A stretch of DNA of 64,000 bases from Drosophila pseudoobscura (taxonomy: Eukaryota > Arthropoda > Insecta > Diptera > Drosophilidae): positions 20,770,001 to 20,834,000 of the forward strand of contig NC_046679.1 of NCBI RefSeq assembly GCF_009870125.1, written 5' to 3'. The translations under genes were made by a program, and so were the position numbers. Below, piece by piece: positions 1 through 10,931 of the stretch. The notes beneath the pieces were generated by a model. The model had not been told where the DNA came from and did no database searches. It saw nothing but the letters and a program-made list of their open reading frames with translations. Within the stretch, counting starts at the first letter, position 1, and each line of letters starts with the position of its first letter.

Positions 1-3000
1 AACTTCCAACTTCAAGAACTGCATTGAATTGGTGGGTGGGGAAAGGGAGGGTATGGTGCAGCAGTTGGGGGCAATATCAGAGACGTGGTGCAAGTATTTG
101 TAAGTGGATACCAGATCCAGCATGAGGTTGCATTTGCATACAAAAAGCTTTTACTGTTCATCTGTTGTTGTCATTTCTTTATGGCACTTTGGTCCCAATG
201 AAAGGATACAGCACACACAGATACATACCCTTCCATGTATGCGTGTGTGTGTGTGTATCTGTGAGTTGACAGGATATTTAATAGTTACCTGCTGTCCAGG
301 CATTTGTCTTTTGTAATAAAATACATATACACAAGACACCGAAGAAAAAATGACAGAAATCTTGTATGAAACGGGATATCTTTATGGGCTATCCTGATAT
401 TTTTTTATTGCATAAGCAAGAAAATAGCAATCATATCGAAGAGACATCAATCAATAACATTGTGTGTTGTTCTGGGAATTTTTGAAAGACACATTTTTTA
501 GACCATACTTGTTAGGCAAAAGAATTTGTGAATGTCAAAGGGAAAACGCTATATATATCTTTAGAAATATATATCTTCCAAGAACTACCTCCCTAGTGCT
601 AGTAAATCCTCGACATCAAACATATTTCCATACTCCCGAGAAGTGCACATCGAAATTCATGCCGAAATCAGTGGAACGTAAACCAAACCCCCTTAGCCAT
701 TTACAGCTTAACCTGAACCTGAGGTCAAAGAGAGCCATCGCTGCGATGCTGCCACGTTGTCCAGGTGGCAGCCGGAGATGCCATAATCCGAGGCGAAATG
801 GATGCCGGTTGCGCAGAGTGTGTGCGTGTCGCATCTGTGTTTGTCCAGCAACCACCCAGCCCAGGACCGAGCTGCTGCCCGGCAGGCAGGCCTGAAGGCT
901 AAGGTATAAATCCATATATCTGTAATGGCATATTTGCTTGGCGTATCTCAGAGTCGACCTCCGCCGCACACCCATACACCTGACGACATCTGAGACTTGC
1001 ATTAAATGGTGCCACAATCTGCTCCCCGCTGCTGGAAAGGGTGGAGGCAGTGGGGGGGCTCTCCAGGGCACTGTTTGCCTATTTGGCGGCATTTATGGGT
1101 TGTACGTATCATTGATTGGTTATCAATGCAGGCAGCGGTATATGAATTATTCACACTATTCAGCAAAGCAACGGAAAATGTTATGCAAATGAGACCAGGG
1201 AACGGAAGAATCTATTGAACTGATGAATATTTTCATTTCACAGAGAGACTTTCGTAGCGGTTTCTTAACAGACTTTCTTTCCTGAATAATAATCTGTTAG
1301 CCGGATATCTATTGGCTTATCCTTAAGCCGGAAATTATGCCTTGGCCTGCAATTTTCATTTTGTCGCTTATGTTGTCGAGTGTCGTGTTTGGGGGTTCTA
1401 AAACCCAAACCCCAAACCATCTCTTCCTCTCTTTGGCTCTCGAGGGATCTGCCTGGACAACTTCGTTAGCAGCTGCGACAGATTCCTTTGAGCTTTCAGC
1501 TTTCTTTACTCAATGGACATCCGGTGATGTTTTAATAATTTAATTTTTTTCCATTTTGCTTTGCCTTTTTGTTTTACTTTTTCTGGTTATTTTTGCCTTT
1601 TTGGTTGCACGCAGCTCTGAGAAGACTTCATCGTCCATCGGGTGGGACGTCCATTGGGAACAGCTGAGGCTGAGGCCATAGGCGGACGGACTGGTTCCTG
1701 GTTCTTCTGTTGCTGCTGGTGCTGCTGCTTCTGCTTCTGACCAAAAGCATTGAAATTCAGCGAAGCAGAAACTTGGCAAACAAAACCGGATGCGTGGCGG
1801 CAGTGGCGGGGTGCAGTAGGGAGTGGGGAGTGGGGAGTGTGGAGTTTGGGGGGGAGGATCTGTGGGAGAAGACGTCTTCAAGTTTAAGTTGCCCGGAAAT
1901 TGTCTGTTGTAGCGATATCCTGCAGCGTTTTTATATTCGCGTTATGAACTTGTGTCTGTCTCTGTGTCTCCTGCCACTCGCTCTCCTTCTCCCTCTGGTG
2001 TCTCTGTGTAAGTGTGGATGGATTAATGGTACGAACGTCTGCCGCACGCGCTGACCCCAAAGCCAAATCCCAGTACCCCCCTCCCCCCCATTATTTTTCT
2101 CTTTCTCTATTTTCTGCCACTGTGTCTGCACCTCACCTTTGGCCTCGTCATTCCCTGGTCATCATAATTTTGCTCCATTTTGTCTGTCTGTTTGTTTGTT
2201 ACTTTCTTTTCCTTTTTTCCCGCATCGCATCGCCGTGTGCGTGTCTTGCCAAAGTTTTAATTAATTTTCATATTTTGCGCAGTGTCCGGCGGAAGGGTCG
2301 GGTCGGGAAGTGCTCGGAAATTTCCCTTTTTGCGGACTGGGTCCTTGGGTCCTTGGTTCCTTGAAGTTTTGTTTGATTTGCCGTCGACGAATATATAGTT
2401 TTTATTTATTTAGCAGTTCACTTTATAGATGAACTCCTAGGACCCGAGGAAATTGTCATGACTTCTATTGGATTATTCATTTTTATTTAAACTCTTTTTG
2501 TGGCACGTGCTTCAACGCATACAACCCGAAAATCGTGGCCAGAAATGGTGAAAATCTGCCAGAGCAAAACGGATGTTCATTTGGCATTTTGGCTACCCGC
2601 ACATTCACACTCGCATTCACATTGGCACTCACACTACCATTCACATTCACACCGGATGCCACAGGACAAGAAAATGCTCACGAAATTGTTTATCGAAGCG
2701 CATGCGGCAGAGAGGTGCACATTAAATGGCAAAATTCTTAAACGCGACGCACTGACTCTCAAATCTCGTTGCGTTCTGTCCATCGTCGTGAATGTCGTCG
2801 TCGTCGAGGTGCACTTTATGATGTCTATTCCTTGCCGCACAGCTTTGCCCCTCTGCGCTGCCGCCACAGCTGGCATTCAAGTCGCGCTTGGTCGAACGTG
2901 GGGGAGGACAGCTTTATCTGCGGCTAAAGTGGCTGATATTTTTGGGTGGAAACACAGCACAGCAGCTGCCACACACACACACACATACACTTGTAGAAGC

Positions 3001-4736
3001 AACCGCACACAGAGGCACAGTATCAGTTGAAGCTTCCGCTCTGATGCTGCACAGTGGGTCAATGCAGGCGCGAGAGCTGAAGGGAAATTAATATGATAAT
3101 AAATAATCAAATATGATTCGATTTGTTTACCTATTTCTATCCACATTTTTCATATTCTTCAGTTTCTTCTCTCCTTCAATTTCCATTTGGAGTATATGGA
3201 GTATCAATCTTTCATATATCAACGCATATTTTCTACCAATTTTTGTGTACTTTTGATCACTGTCCATGGGGTACTATCTGCAGCAGTTGCATGCTGTCTG
3301 GGTTTAGTTTGTTGGCTCTCCGTCTCCACTCTCTTTTCCATCCCTTCCTCATGTCGTGTGTGTTAAAGACAGGGGATGCCTTCTCTGGCTACTCCGTTGA
3401 TCGCAGCGCTTTTGTCGTCATCAGGCGGCCGACGGGCGACGGCATCGCCATCGTTCCTGGTCATTGTCCTTCGTCCTGCGTCCTTATCGCAGAGACGCTT
3501 GCAAGCCGCTGCTGACTCTAAATAATCCTTTCCATGCGACACGAAAAAAAAAATAAAAGAACACACACAGTGGCAGTAGAAAGTGGTAGCCGCCGCAGAG
3601 GCAACGCGTTCAACGGGGCACGGGGCCCGGGTGGAGGGAGAGGAGGAGCTGTAAAATCCAAGTTAGTGCGCATAAATCAAGCCTTTAAAACGTGCCTCGC
3701 AACCGAAATGTCCGCCAAGGATGCATACGCTCAGCTCCGTGTACATCCTCTGCGCTCTCTCTGCATCGTCTCTCCCCCGGCGATGCTCCACTGCTCTGAT
3801 GCTCTGGTGCTCTTCTGCTCCACTCTGCCACAGCCACAACGTCGTCGTCGTCGTCGTCGTCGTCGTCCTCGTCGTCGTCGTAGCCGCCATCGACGTTGGC
3901 CCAGAAGTTGTGGCGGTTCAGTTTTCCGTATGCAATTTTATGCAACTGTGGCACATCCGCCATGCCGCGTGCCCCATGCTGCATGCCCCGCTACCCCGCT
4001 TGCTGCGGTCGCATGTCTGAAATTGTTTACAACTGCATAAAATTTATAATCTTCAAGAAATATTTATTTATTCTTCACTATTCATCACAATGCGACCGAA
4101 GAAAAGGCGCTCAGAAATCAGAGCAGCCATTGTCGAATATATCGAAAAACTAGACACATACATATGCCAGGATTCTCCACCCCACAAATAATCAGTGAAC
4201 TCATGTCCATCAAGTGTCTGTTAATTGGATACATACAGACACGAAATTGATGCCCTGATTTGTTCGTAATTATTATTTAAGCATTTATAATCTTTCTGTC
4301 ATGGTCTGCTGCCCTCTCAGGGCTTAAATTTTAATTGAATTTCAATTGATGGCAGAAGCAACAATGCAATATCTTAGAAAATGTATCTGTTAAATACATG
4401 AAATCCCTTCTTGGGTGTAAATCCAATAATAATTGCATTTCGGTTTTAAGCATTTAAGTCAATTTCCTAATAATAATTAAGTGAAAAAATGAATGGGCCT
4501 GAATTGTGGTATCAAAATCAAATTAAATATTAAAGCCACTCACTCGAAGGACACTCCACAGCCACTTGTGTTGTCCAAACACAGACAGAAACAAGCGGGG
4601 CAAACTTCAAAGCCCTTCAGCTGTCGATGTCCAAGGAAATTGCACTCTGAGAGAAACCAGAAAAATCCCTTGAAATCTTTTGTCAAAGCTTTCCCAAAGT
4701 CTTTGCTTTGCTTTGCAATGGAGTAAGTGAAAACAT
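1..4736. other. Non-coding fly DNA, no gene recognised
   Basis: No reading frame here has protein-like composition; the longest frames run through CA, GTC and polypyrimidine tracts and have no recognisable domain. The stretch holds short simple repeats (GT run near 243-260, CACACA near 2970-2987, GTC trinucleotides at 3841-3881) in an AT-rich background. It could be intergenic or intronic; no exon with matching splice sites was identified. Confidence 0.6.
3841..3881 (+). repeat. GTC trinucleotide microsatellite
   Basis: The sequence is an almost uninterrupted run of GTC units with one CTC interruption. It would read as poly-Val, poly-Ser or poly-Arg on the plus strand and poly-Asp on the minus strand. 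The flanking frames show no other coding signature, so it is treated as a microsatellite rather than a coding homopolymer. Confidence 0.85.
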
Positions 4737-4912
4737 AGCAGAGAACGGAGAGCGGAGATTTTTCACCGCGCTTACAGCATTTCCAGGATGAAAACGAAAG
4801 TAAAAACAAATGAAAGTCGTGCAGGGGAATATATTAAAACGAGAGAGAACTCCTTTGACCCGAAGGAGCACAGCTAAAAGCAGTCGCTGCATTATATATA
4901 TTCAGTATATAG
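4737..4912 (+). repeat. Left direct repeat bounding the tandem array
   Basis: This segment matches 25851-26013 at the other end of the array. The outer part (4737-4790) is clearly diverged and the inner part (from about 4791) is nearly identical. The same sequence is found at each internal junction (near 10250-10410, 15684-15845 and 20395-20556). A copy at both outer edges is what is expected if a short direct repeat seeded the first unequal exchange. Similarity to the array is lost upstream of about 4737. Confidence 0.7.
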
Positions 4913-5409
4913 GTACAGAGAATTCTGCAGAACAAAACTCTACGGTTTTACAGCGTTTACAAGTTGATCAGCGCCCAGTGATGGATTCCTACATCATGTT
5001 TTGAGCGCTTATGCATACCTTACTAAGTCCCACTGCCTTCACACGAAAACGCTTCTTTTTGGTGCAATTGCAATGTTTACAATGTTCACAACTTTTATTT
5101 AAATGAATGCAAAAAATCAAGGATTGAAAAGAATTAAGAATTTGATTTAACCACAAATTGTCAGTTGATAGTTAATACACACGTCATTTATACTGTATTG
5201 TACATACTCGAGTGTCCAAATAGACAGTCATCTATGTATATAATTTCATAACTCATTCGTGTGATGTATTTAATGGTTATCCGAATGTCAAGTATTGGAA
5301 TCAATTATACGAATAGAAAATTAAAAATGTTGTCATACAAACTTTCAGTGTTCTTTTGGGACTATAAATGTATAGTATTCAAATGTATTATCTCAAGCAT
5401 GCGTCAAGG

Positions 5410-5415
5410 TTTATT
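5410..5415 (-). terminator. Polyadenylation signal of BESS gene copy 1
   Basis: An AATAAA hexamer lies on the minus strand 18 bases after the stop codon, implying a very short 3' untranslated region. The same hexamer is at the equivalent place in the other copies (for example 10909-10914), including those with the broken frame. Confidence 0.55.
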
Positions 5416-5432
5416 CGGACTCTCGGATTGCC

Positions 5433-7364
5433 TTACATGCCCAAAATGTCGTCAAAATCTTCCTTCAGCAAGCCCGATAAGTCATCGGCTGCGATGGTAC
5501 CAGCGGTCTCCGTATACTCTTCTGAACCTTGGGTTCGACGCATTTCCTGCTCTTGCGGATCGGCTACCACATCAGCCATGCTTTTTTGGGCGTTGGCCAA
5601 GGGAAGGCTCCGTTTCAGGGAAAGGCCGGGCCCACCTGACAGGGGGGACCCGGTGGCCGGCTTGGGCTGCAAGAGGCCTTTGAGAGCCAAGCCGGGCGGC
5701 GGGGGCTGCTCCTGGCTGGCGGATACGCTACCTGTCGACTTCCTCATCTTTCTGTCGTGTGGGGCAGCGGCAGCTGCTGCTTGGCCAGCTATAGATCCGG
5801 GGCCAGGTGCGACGGTCCTGGAGTAGCGGGGCCGCTGGTAGTCTGGGACCATGCCCGGGTCGGGGCTCCGGCGACGCTTGACTTCATCCGTGAGATTCCT
5901 CATGTTTGTGTTGCCGGGTTTCGGACCCAAAGTCAGCATGGGCTCGCAGACGGAGAATTCACTGGGCTTTGTGCGTACCTTGAGGGGTCCGTGCTTAGCG
6001 AGCAACACCTGTGGTGGGGTCGAGCCGAATGGGGTGTTCATCGGGGAGGCGCCCTCTGTGACTTTCCTGGATCCACCCATAGGAGCCCGGGAAACACGAC
6101 TGACGCTGGCCCCGGAACAGTTGCTGGCGCTCTTCTTGCCCAGCTCCTCCGTGGGGCTATTAACACCGAGACTGACGATCGTGACCGCGCCGCTCGGCTT
6201 GGCGTTGCGCCCGATCTCCTTCTCCTTCTCCTCCGGAGACGTGACCACGTTTACTACTTTGCCCTGTGTGGTGGTGCGCCGAATGACGTAGCACGGTTGT
6301 GGAACTGGCACAGGAGCTGGGGTTTTGGGTTGAACCACCGGGCGCAGAGTGTCCGCGACGACAGGCAGAGGAGTGGACTTTGAGATTGCGTCCGAGCGCT
6401 TGGCGGAACAAACCAGACTCGCTAGCTCTCGCATCAGGCGCATCTCACCATCCGAGACGTCTTCAAAGCCAGAAGGTGTATTAATGTTGAAGTGCTGTAG
6501 CTCCTCAGCATTTGGGAAGTCAGTGGCATCATCAAAGGTTTCTATTAAGGAATGGAGTACCTTTTTCTTGAAGTTTAACTTCTGGCGGGGATTCATTTCC
6601 GCCATCTGTGGGCGTACAATCTCTAAAAAGTGCTGATCAGTGAATATGTCCAGGCGCTCTGTCTGCATTTCTTTCTCGCCTCTGGATTTTACTGTCACGA
6701 AAGAGCTAGTCGTGGTGGTTCCCACTTCAGCTCCGACCGTGCTCGCCAATGGACTGGCAGTCACCTGGCTGCTGCTTGAGACTGTGGGCGTGGAGGGCAC
6801 AACCACGGTGGACGCCGTCATAGAGCTGGATGTGGAGGCAGGGGTTGCCTTGGCGAATGGTTTTAATGTTGAAACTTGGCTTGAGCGTGGTGGTAAAGCT
6901 TTAACCGAGACTAAGCCTTGACTGCTTGGCTTTGGACTTGAGACTGGGATCTTGCCAGTTCTGCCCACGACGCTACCGCGACCCGAAATGGTAATGCCTG
7001 GCTTGGACTGTGACGTAGCCGTAGTCGGAGCTTTTGGACGTGGATAGATATCGTCCACTGGTCGATCTGAGTTTGCATATTTATTGGTAGCTGCTGTTAT
7101 AGTCTGCCTCCGAGCCTGATTCCTGGTGGTCATACACTTGGGCACTGGAGTCATCTTCACTGGGGATGTTGGGGCACTACGAGCGGCAGCCAGAGTCAAG
7201 GACTTATCGCGCTTCTGTCTGGTCAGACGCTGTTTGGTGCCAGCCTTCTTCATTGGAAGCTGCTGGACTCCGCCTACTCCTTTGGCACGAACGGTGCGAT
7301 ATGGGCAACGGCCGATGAGGCTGCCGCTGCCAGAGCCGCTCAACTCGTTGGTGCTGCATTCCAT
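5433..7364 (-). CDS. BESS-motif protein, array copy 1 (intact)
   Basis: This is a 643-residue, Ser/Thr/Pro-rich, basic protein with one recognisable domain, a BESS motif at about residues 236-276 (FLEIVRPQM, then QKLNFKKKVL). BESS motifs mediate protein-protein contacts in fly chromatin and transcription factors. No MADF or zinc-finger domain is visible, so direct DNA binding is not supported. A basic patch, KRRRSPDP, near residues 480-502 resembles a nuclear localisation signal and is present only in this copy. The C-terminus is acidic (DFDDILGM). The start chosen is the Met of MECSTNELSG at 7364. The frame is open for 61 more codons upstream, but those are AT-rich and look like leader sequence. 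An AATAAA on the coding strand at 5410-5415 lies 18 bases past the stop. The gene was not matched to a named family member. Confidence 0.8.
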   Translation of the reverse strand: MECSTNELSGSGSGSLIGRCPYRTVRAKGVGGVQQLPMKKAGTKQRLTRQKRDKSLTLAAARSAPTSPVKMTPVPKCMTTRNQARRQTITAATNKYANSDRPVDDIYPRPKAPTTATSQSKPGITISGRGSVVGRTGKIPVSSPKPSSQGLVSVKALPPRSSQVSTLKPFAKATPASTSSSMTASTVVVPSTPTVSSSSQVTASPLASTVGAEVGTTTTSSFVTVKSRGEKEMQTERLDIFTDQHFLEIVRPQMAEMNPRQKLNFKKKVLHSLIETFDDATDFPNAEELQHFNINTPSGFEDVSDGEMRLMRELASLVCSAKRSDAISKSTPLPVVADTLRPVVQPKTPAPVPVPQPCYVIRRTTTQGKVVNVVTSPEEKEKEIGRNAKPSGAVTIVSLGVNSPTEELGKKSASNCSGASVSRVSRAPMGGSRKVTEGASPMNTPFGSTPPQVLLAKHGPLKVRTKPSEFSVCEPMLTLGPKPGNTNMRNLTDEVKRRRSPDPGMVPDYQRPRYSRTVAPGPGSIAGQAAAAAAPHDRKMRKSTGSVSASQEQPPPPGLALKGLLQPKPATGSPLSGGPGLSLKRSLPLANAQKSMADVVADPQEQEMRRTQGSEEYTETAGTIAADDLSGLLKEDFDDILGM

Positions 7365-9251
7365 TGTACAGCGAATACACTTATACACTGCAACATTTTG
7401 GGGCGAGAAAGAGATAGACATAGGTGTATATAATATTTTGTATATTCGTATATTTGGAAAGATGTATAAGGCACGAGACGGTCGCGATAAAGATAGTGCT
7501 GTGGCAGGTGACAGCATTTCCCTGATTGGTGCAGTAAAGGTTGGCACTGAAACACCCCCTTAATAATCGCAATTCGCGATCTTCTATAGTAAACCATTAA
7601 TCAACCTCAAATGCGCATTGCAACCTCTGATAGCCTTAAAATAGGGGTAGTCTGATCGTCAGCAAAACTGAACGCAATAGTCAAGTCGAAGAAGGTACTT
7701 TCAAAGCTCCTACAGCCTTTTGGGGGTTTTCCTTACATATAACGAATATTACAGAAAAATGCACACCAATATTTAGTTACTCCCCATTCTACAAATTGCA
7801 AGATCAAAGGGTTAATACAAACCAACAGACAGACGGTCATGGATACATCAGCATGCAATAGGAAACGCTATCACCGCTACAAAATTTAATCGAATATTGG
7901 CGGTTAAAGACTCGGCATTCATACAGACATAGACGTACATAAGTCCGTCTACTCGGCGGTCCACATTACGTTTTTCCTATTTGCCGAATTCAACCGAAAA
8001 CCATTAAAAAACGAGCGTGAACATTGAGTTGGAAAAGTTCACTGGAAAAAAAACGTGGCTTCTAATTGGAAAAATATACATATGTATGTTTTCTTAAAAA
8101 TAGCAAGTGGCAACATTGGTTTAATAGGCAGCATTATCCTACGTTTCCAATTTATGTAAATGTTCGAAAATATTTTAGTGTTAGATAAATATTGAGCGAC
8201 AATATTCCAATATTATATGAAAAGAACCGAACCTAAAACATTTGGAAGCGAAGCACACACAGACACACACCCCTGCAGACGCTTGTGGCGCTAATGGCGG
8301 CAGCCTGTGGCAGCGGAATGACGAAACTCTGCTGCAGAGGAGACGAAAGGTGAGAGCAGGCGGAACTGTGCTAATCCGTACAGCGCAGACGCACCCATCT
8401 CTCCAGGATTCACAATTTGGAATTAATAGAACGAAAAAAAAGCACACACACTCTACATATTCTAAGAAACCCTGTACTCTGCCCTTTTAGCACAAATAAA
8501 ATACCATATATAAACGATTTCAACTTATAGATCACTCCGAGAGGCAGGATGTCTTCGAATAATTAAAAAAACTCACGTGACAAGATTAAGCAAGTGCATT
8601 AACTAATAAACACAACGGAGAAAAAATCCACGACTTGCACAAATCCGGGTGATAAAAAGAAAGAACATCCGATAGGCTTTGGTGATGGCCAGATTACCAG
8701 TCGAAACAGAGTTGCATTTACAAGACAATTGTATTCAAAAAGCTATTGCACCTTTAGAGACATGACATTAGGCCAACAATATACATTTTAACGAGGTGAG
8801 CAGCACAATTTGACGATTTCCCATTTATATTTTTATATATTACTAGATTTTAGAGACCACTTGGAATGCCTTTTCACGTGTCTTAAATTGTTTACTTTTA
8901 GGTTAATCATTCCACTTATAGCTGCTAAGTTTTTTGCGTAGATGATTGATATCATGATTATCATGATTGATAATATGATGTTTTCCAACACACACAGTCA
9001 GCCAGCCAGCAAAATTGGTTCTTAAAATTGCAACAGTCAATAATCTCTGCAGCAGCGTTGCTCCCAGCTTACTGGACGTATATATATCTCTCGCTCTCAC
9101 TACATGATTTACCGATAAGACCGTCTCTGTTTTATAGCTAGTCTATTAGCCAAGTCTAATGTCATACAGCCAGAGCAGCGCCAAGAGGTGCGAAGATTGC
9201 AACGGGCACCACAATTAGATATAGATTTGAAACTATTAAGCTAACTTTAAC
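7365..9251. other. Non-coding part of unit copy 1, upstream of the BESS gene
   Basis: This should contain the BESS gene promoter and leader. On the minus strand, 7381-7460 shows a pyrimidine stretch followed by TTGCAG (a possible splice acceptor) and AT-rich TATA-like words, so the leader may be spliced. On the plus strand, near 8294-8353, ATGGCGGCAGCC runs in frame to a donor-like AAAG/GTGAGAG. It could be a short first exon, but no following exon was found. A palindrome-rich stretch (ATGATTGATATCATGATTATC) lies near 8940-8980. The equivalent segments are 12803-14685, 18237-19992 and 22949-24831. Confidence 0.5.
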
Positions 9252-9859
9252 TAGTGATGTAAAAACATGTTTTTTTTGCCGATTTTTGCCGATTTTTTAC
9301 GGTGTTTTTGCCTGTACCGAGGTTGAGCGATGCGTCGATGTTTTGCAAAACATCGATCAATTATTTTCAAATCTGTAAGCAGCAAACACAGCAATGCCTG
9401 CCTCATTTGAAAGCAATCCTTCGTGTTTTTGGGACGGTATGAAAAGTACCTATCCTAATTTATACAAAATTGCAATGCAATTTCTGACGTTAATGGCATC
9501 TTCTGGGTGTATTTTGAACGGGTGTACTCAGCGGCTGCTAACATATTAAATTGAAAACGTAATAGACTTTAACTTGTGCGACTAAGTCGTATTTTGATTT
9601 TTGCAAAGCATTGACAAATAGTACTTATTCGAAATATTAGTTATCTCTGATCCACAATGATATGTAAAAGACTGTTATGAAAGCATAATGTTCCTTTGTT
9701 GAATATTCGTTTTATAATCAAATGGGAAAGATTTTAAACATCGGTCATACATCGACGCATCGAAGAATAAATCCGATGTATCAATCCAACATCGATGTTT
9801 GATTTTGACAACATCGATGGACATCGACATCGATGTTTTCATTCAAATTTACATCACTA
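9252..9859. mobile_element. hAT-like non-autonomous transposon (MITE-like), array copy 1
   Basis: The 608-bp element has perfect 12-bp terminal inverted repeats (TAGTGATGTAAA and TTTACATCACTA). It is flanked by 8-bp duplications, ACTTTAAC on the left and ACTTAAAC on the right, with one mismatch. Copy 3 of the array carries the uninterrupted site with a single ACTTAAAC, which confirms insertion with target duplication. An 8-bp duplication plus TA-G-G type ends fits the hAT superfamily. There is no transposase frame. The interior is rich in CATCGATG words, including a perfect 22-bp palindrome near 9336-9357, plausibly subterminal transposase-binding repeats. Confidence 0.85.
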
Positions 9860-10317
9860 ACTTAAACTACAACAACACAACAACACAAACAATTTTAGGT
9901 AATTTTTCCCAGTGTAACCGTATATTGTAAAAATATCAATTAATACGAAAAAATACTAAAATTGAATAAAGCGTTTGGCTATTTTGTGGCGCGCATTGCC
10001 AACAGAGCATAAAATTACAGAGAAACTGAATTCTGATGATATTATAAAGGAGCTTTCCATAATGAACGCAAGAAAAGTAATATATTGAATGCGAGCGCTG
10101 TGAAACACTGATCCGACTCTACTGTTTCCGCACAATTCTCGCTGGCCAACCTCTTCCCGTAACTTCCGTGATCCCGATCATATAGAGGCGCCTGCTTCTC
10201 CACCGAACGCAACAGCTTCATATTCGACAAACACTTTTATTCCAGCACAGAACAGAGAATCTCCCCCCGCCTAGAGCATTTCCATGATGGGAACGAGAGT
10301 GAAAACAAAGGAAAGTC
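9860..10317. other. Junction segment between units 1 and 2
   Basis: AT-rich sequence leads into the anchor of the next unit. On the minus strand, 10042-10230 reads as 62 codons ending at a TAA, with a protein-like stretch (LLRSVEKQAPLYDRDHGSYG) conserved at every junction. It may be a remnant exon, but no splice context or start is convincing. Internal junctions (copies 1/2, 2/3 and 3/4) are the same as each other and differ from the outer edges of the array. Confidence 0.4.
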
Positions 10318-10931
10318 GTGCAGGGGAATATATTAAAACGAGAGAGAACTCCTTTGACCCGAAGGAGCACAGCTAAAAGCAGTCGCTGCATTATATATAT
10401 TCAGTATATAGGTACAGAGAATTCTGCAGAACAAAACTCTACGGTTTTACAGCGTTTACAAGTTGATCAGCGCCCAGTGATGGATTCCTACATCATGTTT
10501 TGAGCGCTTATGCATACCTTACTAAGTCCCACTGCCTTCACACGAAAACGCTTCTTTTTGGTGCAATTGCAATGTTTACAATGTTCACAACTTTTATTTA
10601 AATGAATGCAAAAAATCAAGGATTGAAAAGAATTAAGAATTTGATTTAACCACAAATTGTCAGTTGATAGTTAATACACACGTCATTTATACTGTATTGT
10701 ACATACTCGAGTGTCCAAATAGACAGTCATCTATGTATATAATTTCATAACTCATTCGTGTGATGTATTTAATGGTTATCCGAATGTCAAGTATTGGAAT
10801 CAATTATACGAATAGAAAATTAAAAATGTTGTCATACAAACTTTCAGTGTTCTTTTGGGACTATAAATGTATAGTATTCAAATGTATTATCTCAAGCATG
10901 CGTCAAGGTTTATTCGGACTCTCGGATTGCC

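Larger units (their letters stand above)
4819..10317 (+). repeat. Tandem unit copy 1 (5499 bp)
   Basis: First of four near-identical head-to-tail units, delimited here from the anchor word GTGCAGGGGAATAT to its next occurrence. It contains the intact 643-codon BESS gene on the minus strand (5433-7364), about 1.9 kb of non-coding sequence upstream of it, a 608-bp hAT-like element (9252-9859) and a 0.46 kb junction. Relative to copy 2 it has 60 extra bases in the gene, no frameshift and a 4-base ATGT difference near 8084. These sum to 65 bases and fully explain the length difference. Confidence 0.95.

Noticed and set aside
3534-4040. 168-codon Arg-rich frame
   Set aside because: Its length comes from a GTC microsatellite and GC-rich flank; no domain, poor start, low-complexity product.
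5757-6383. Long plus-strand frames opposite the BESS gene (also in copies 2-4)
   Set aside because: They are antisense shadows of a GC-rich coding region; they change with the frame of the real gene and have no domain or conserved start.
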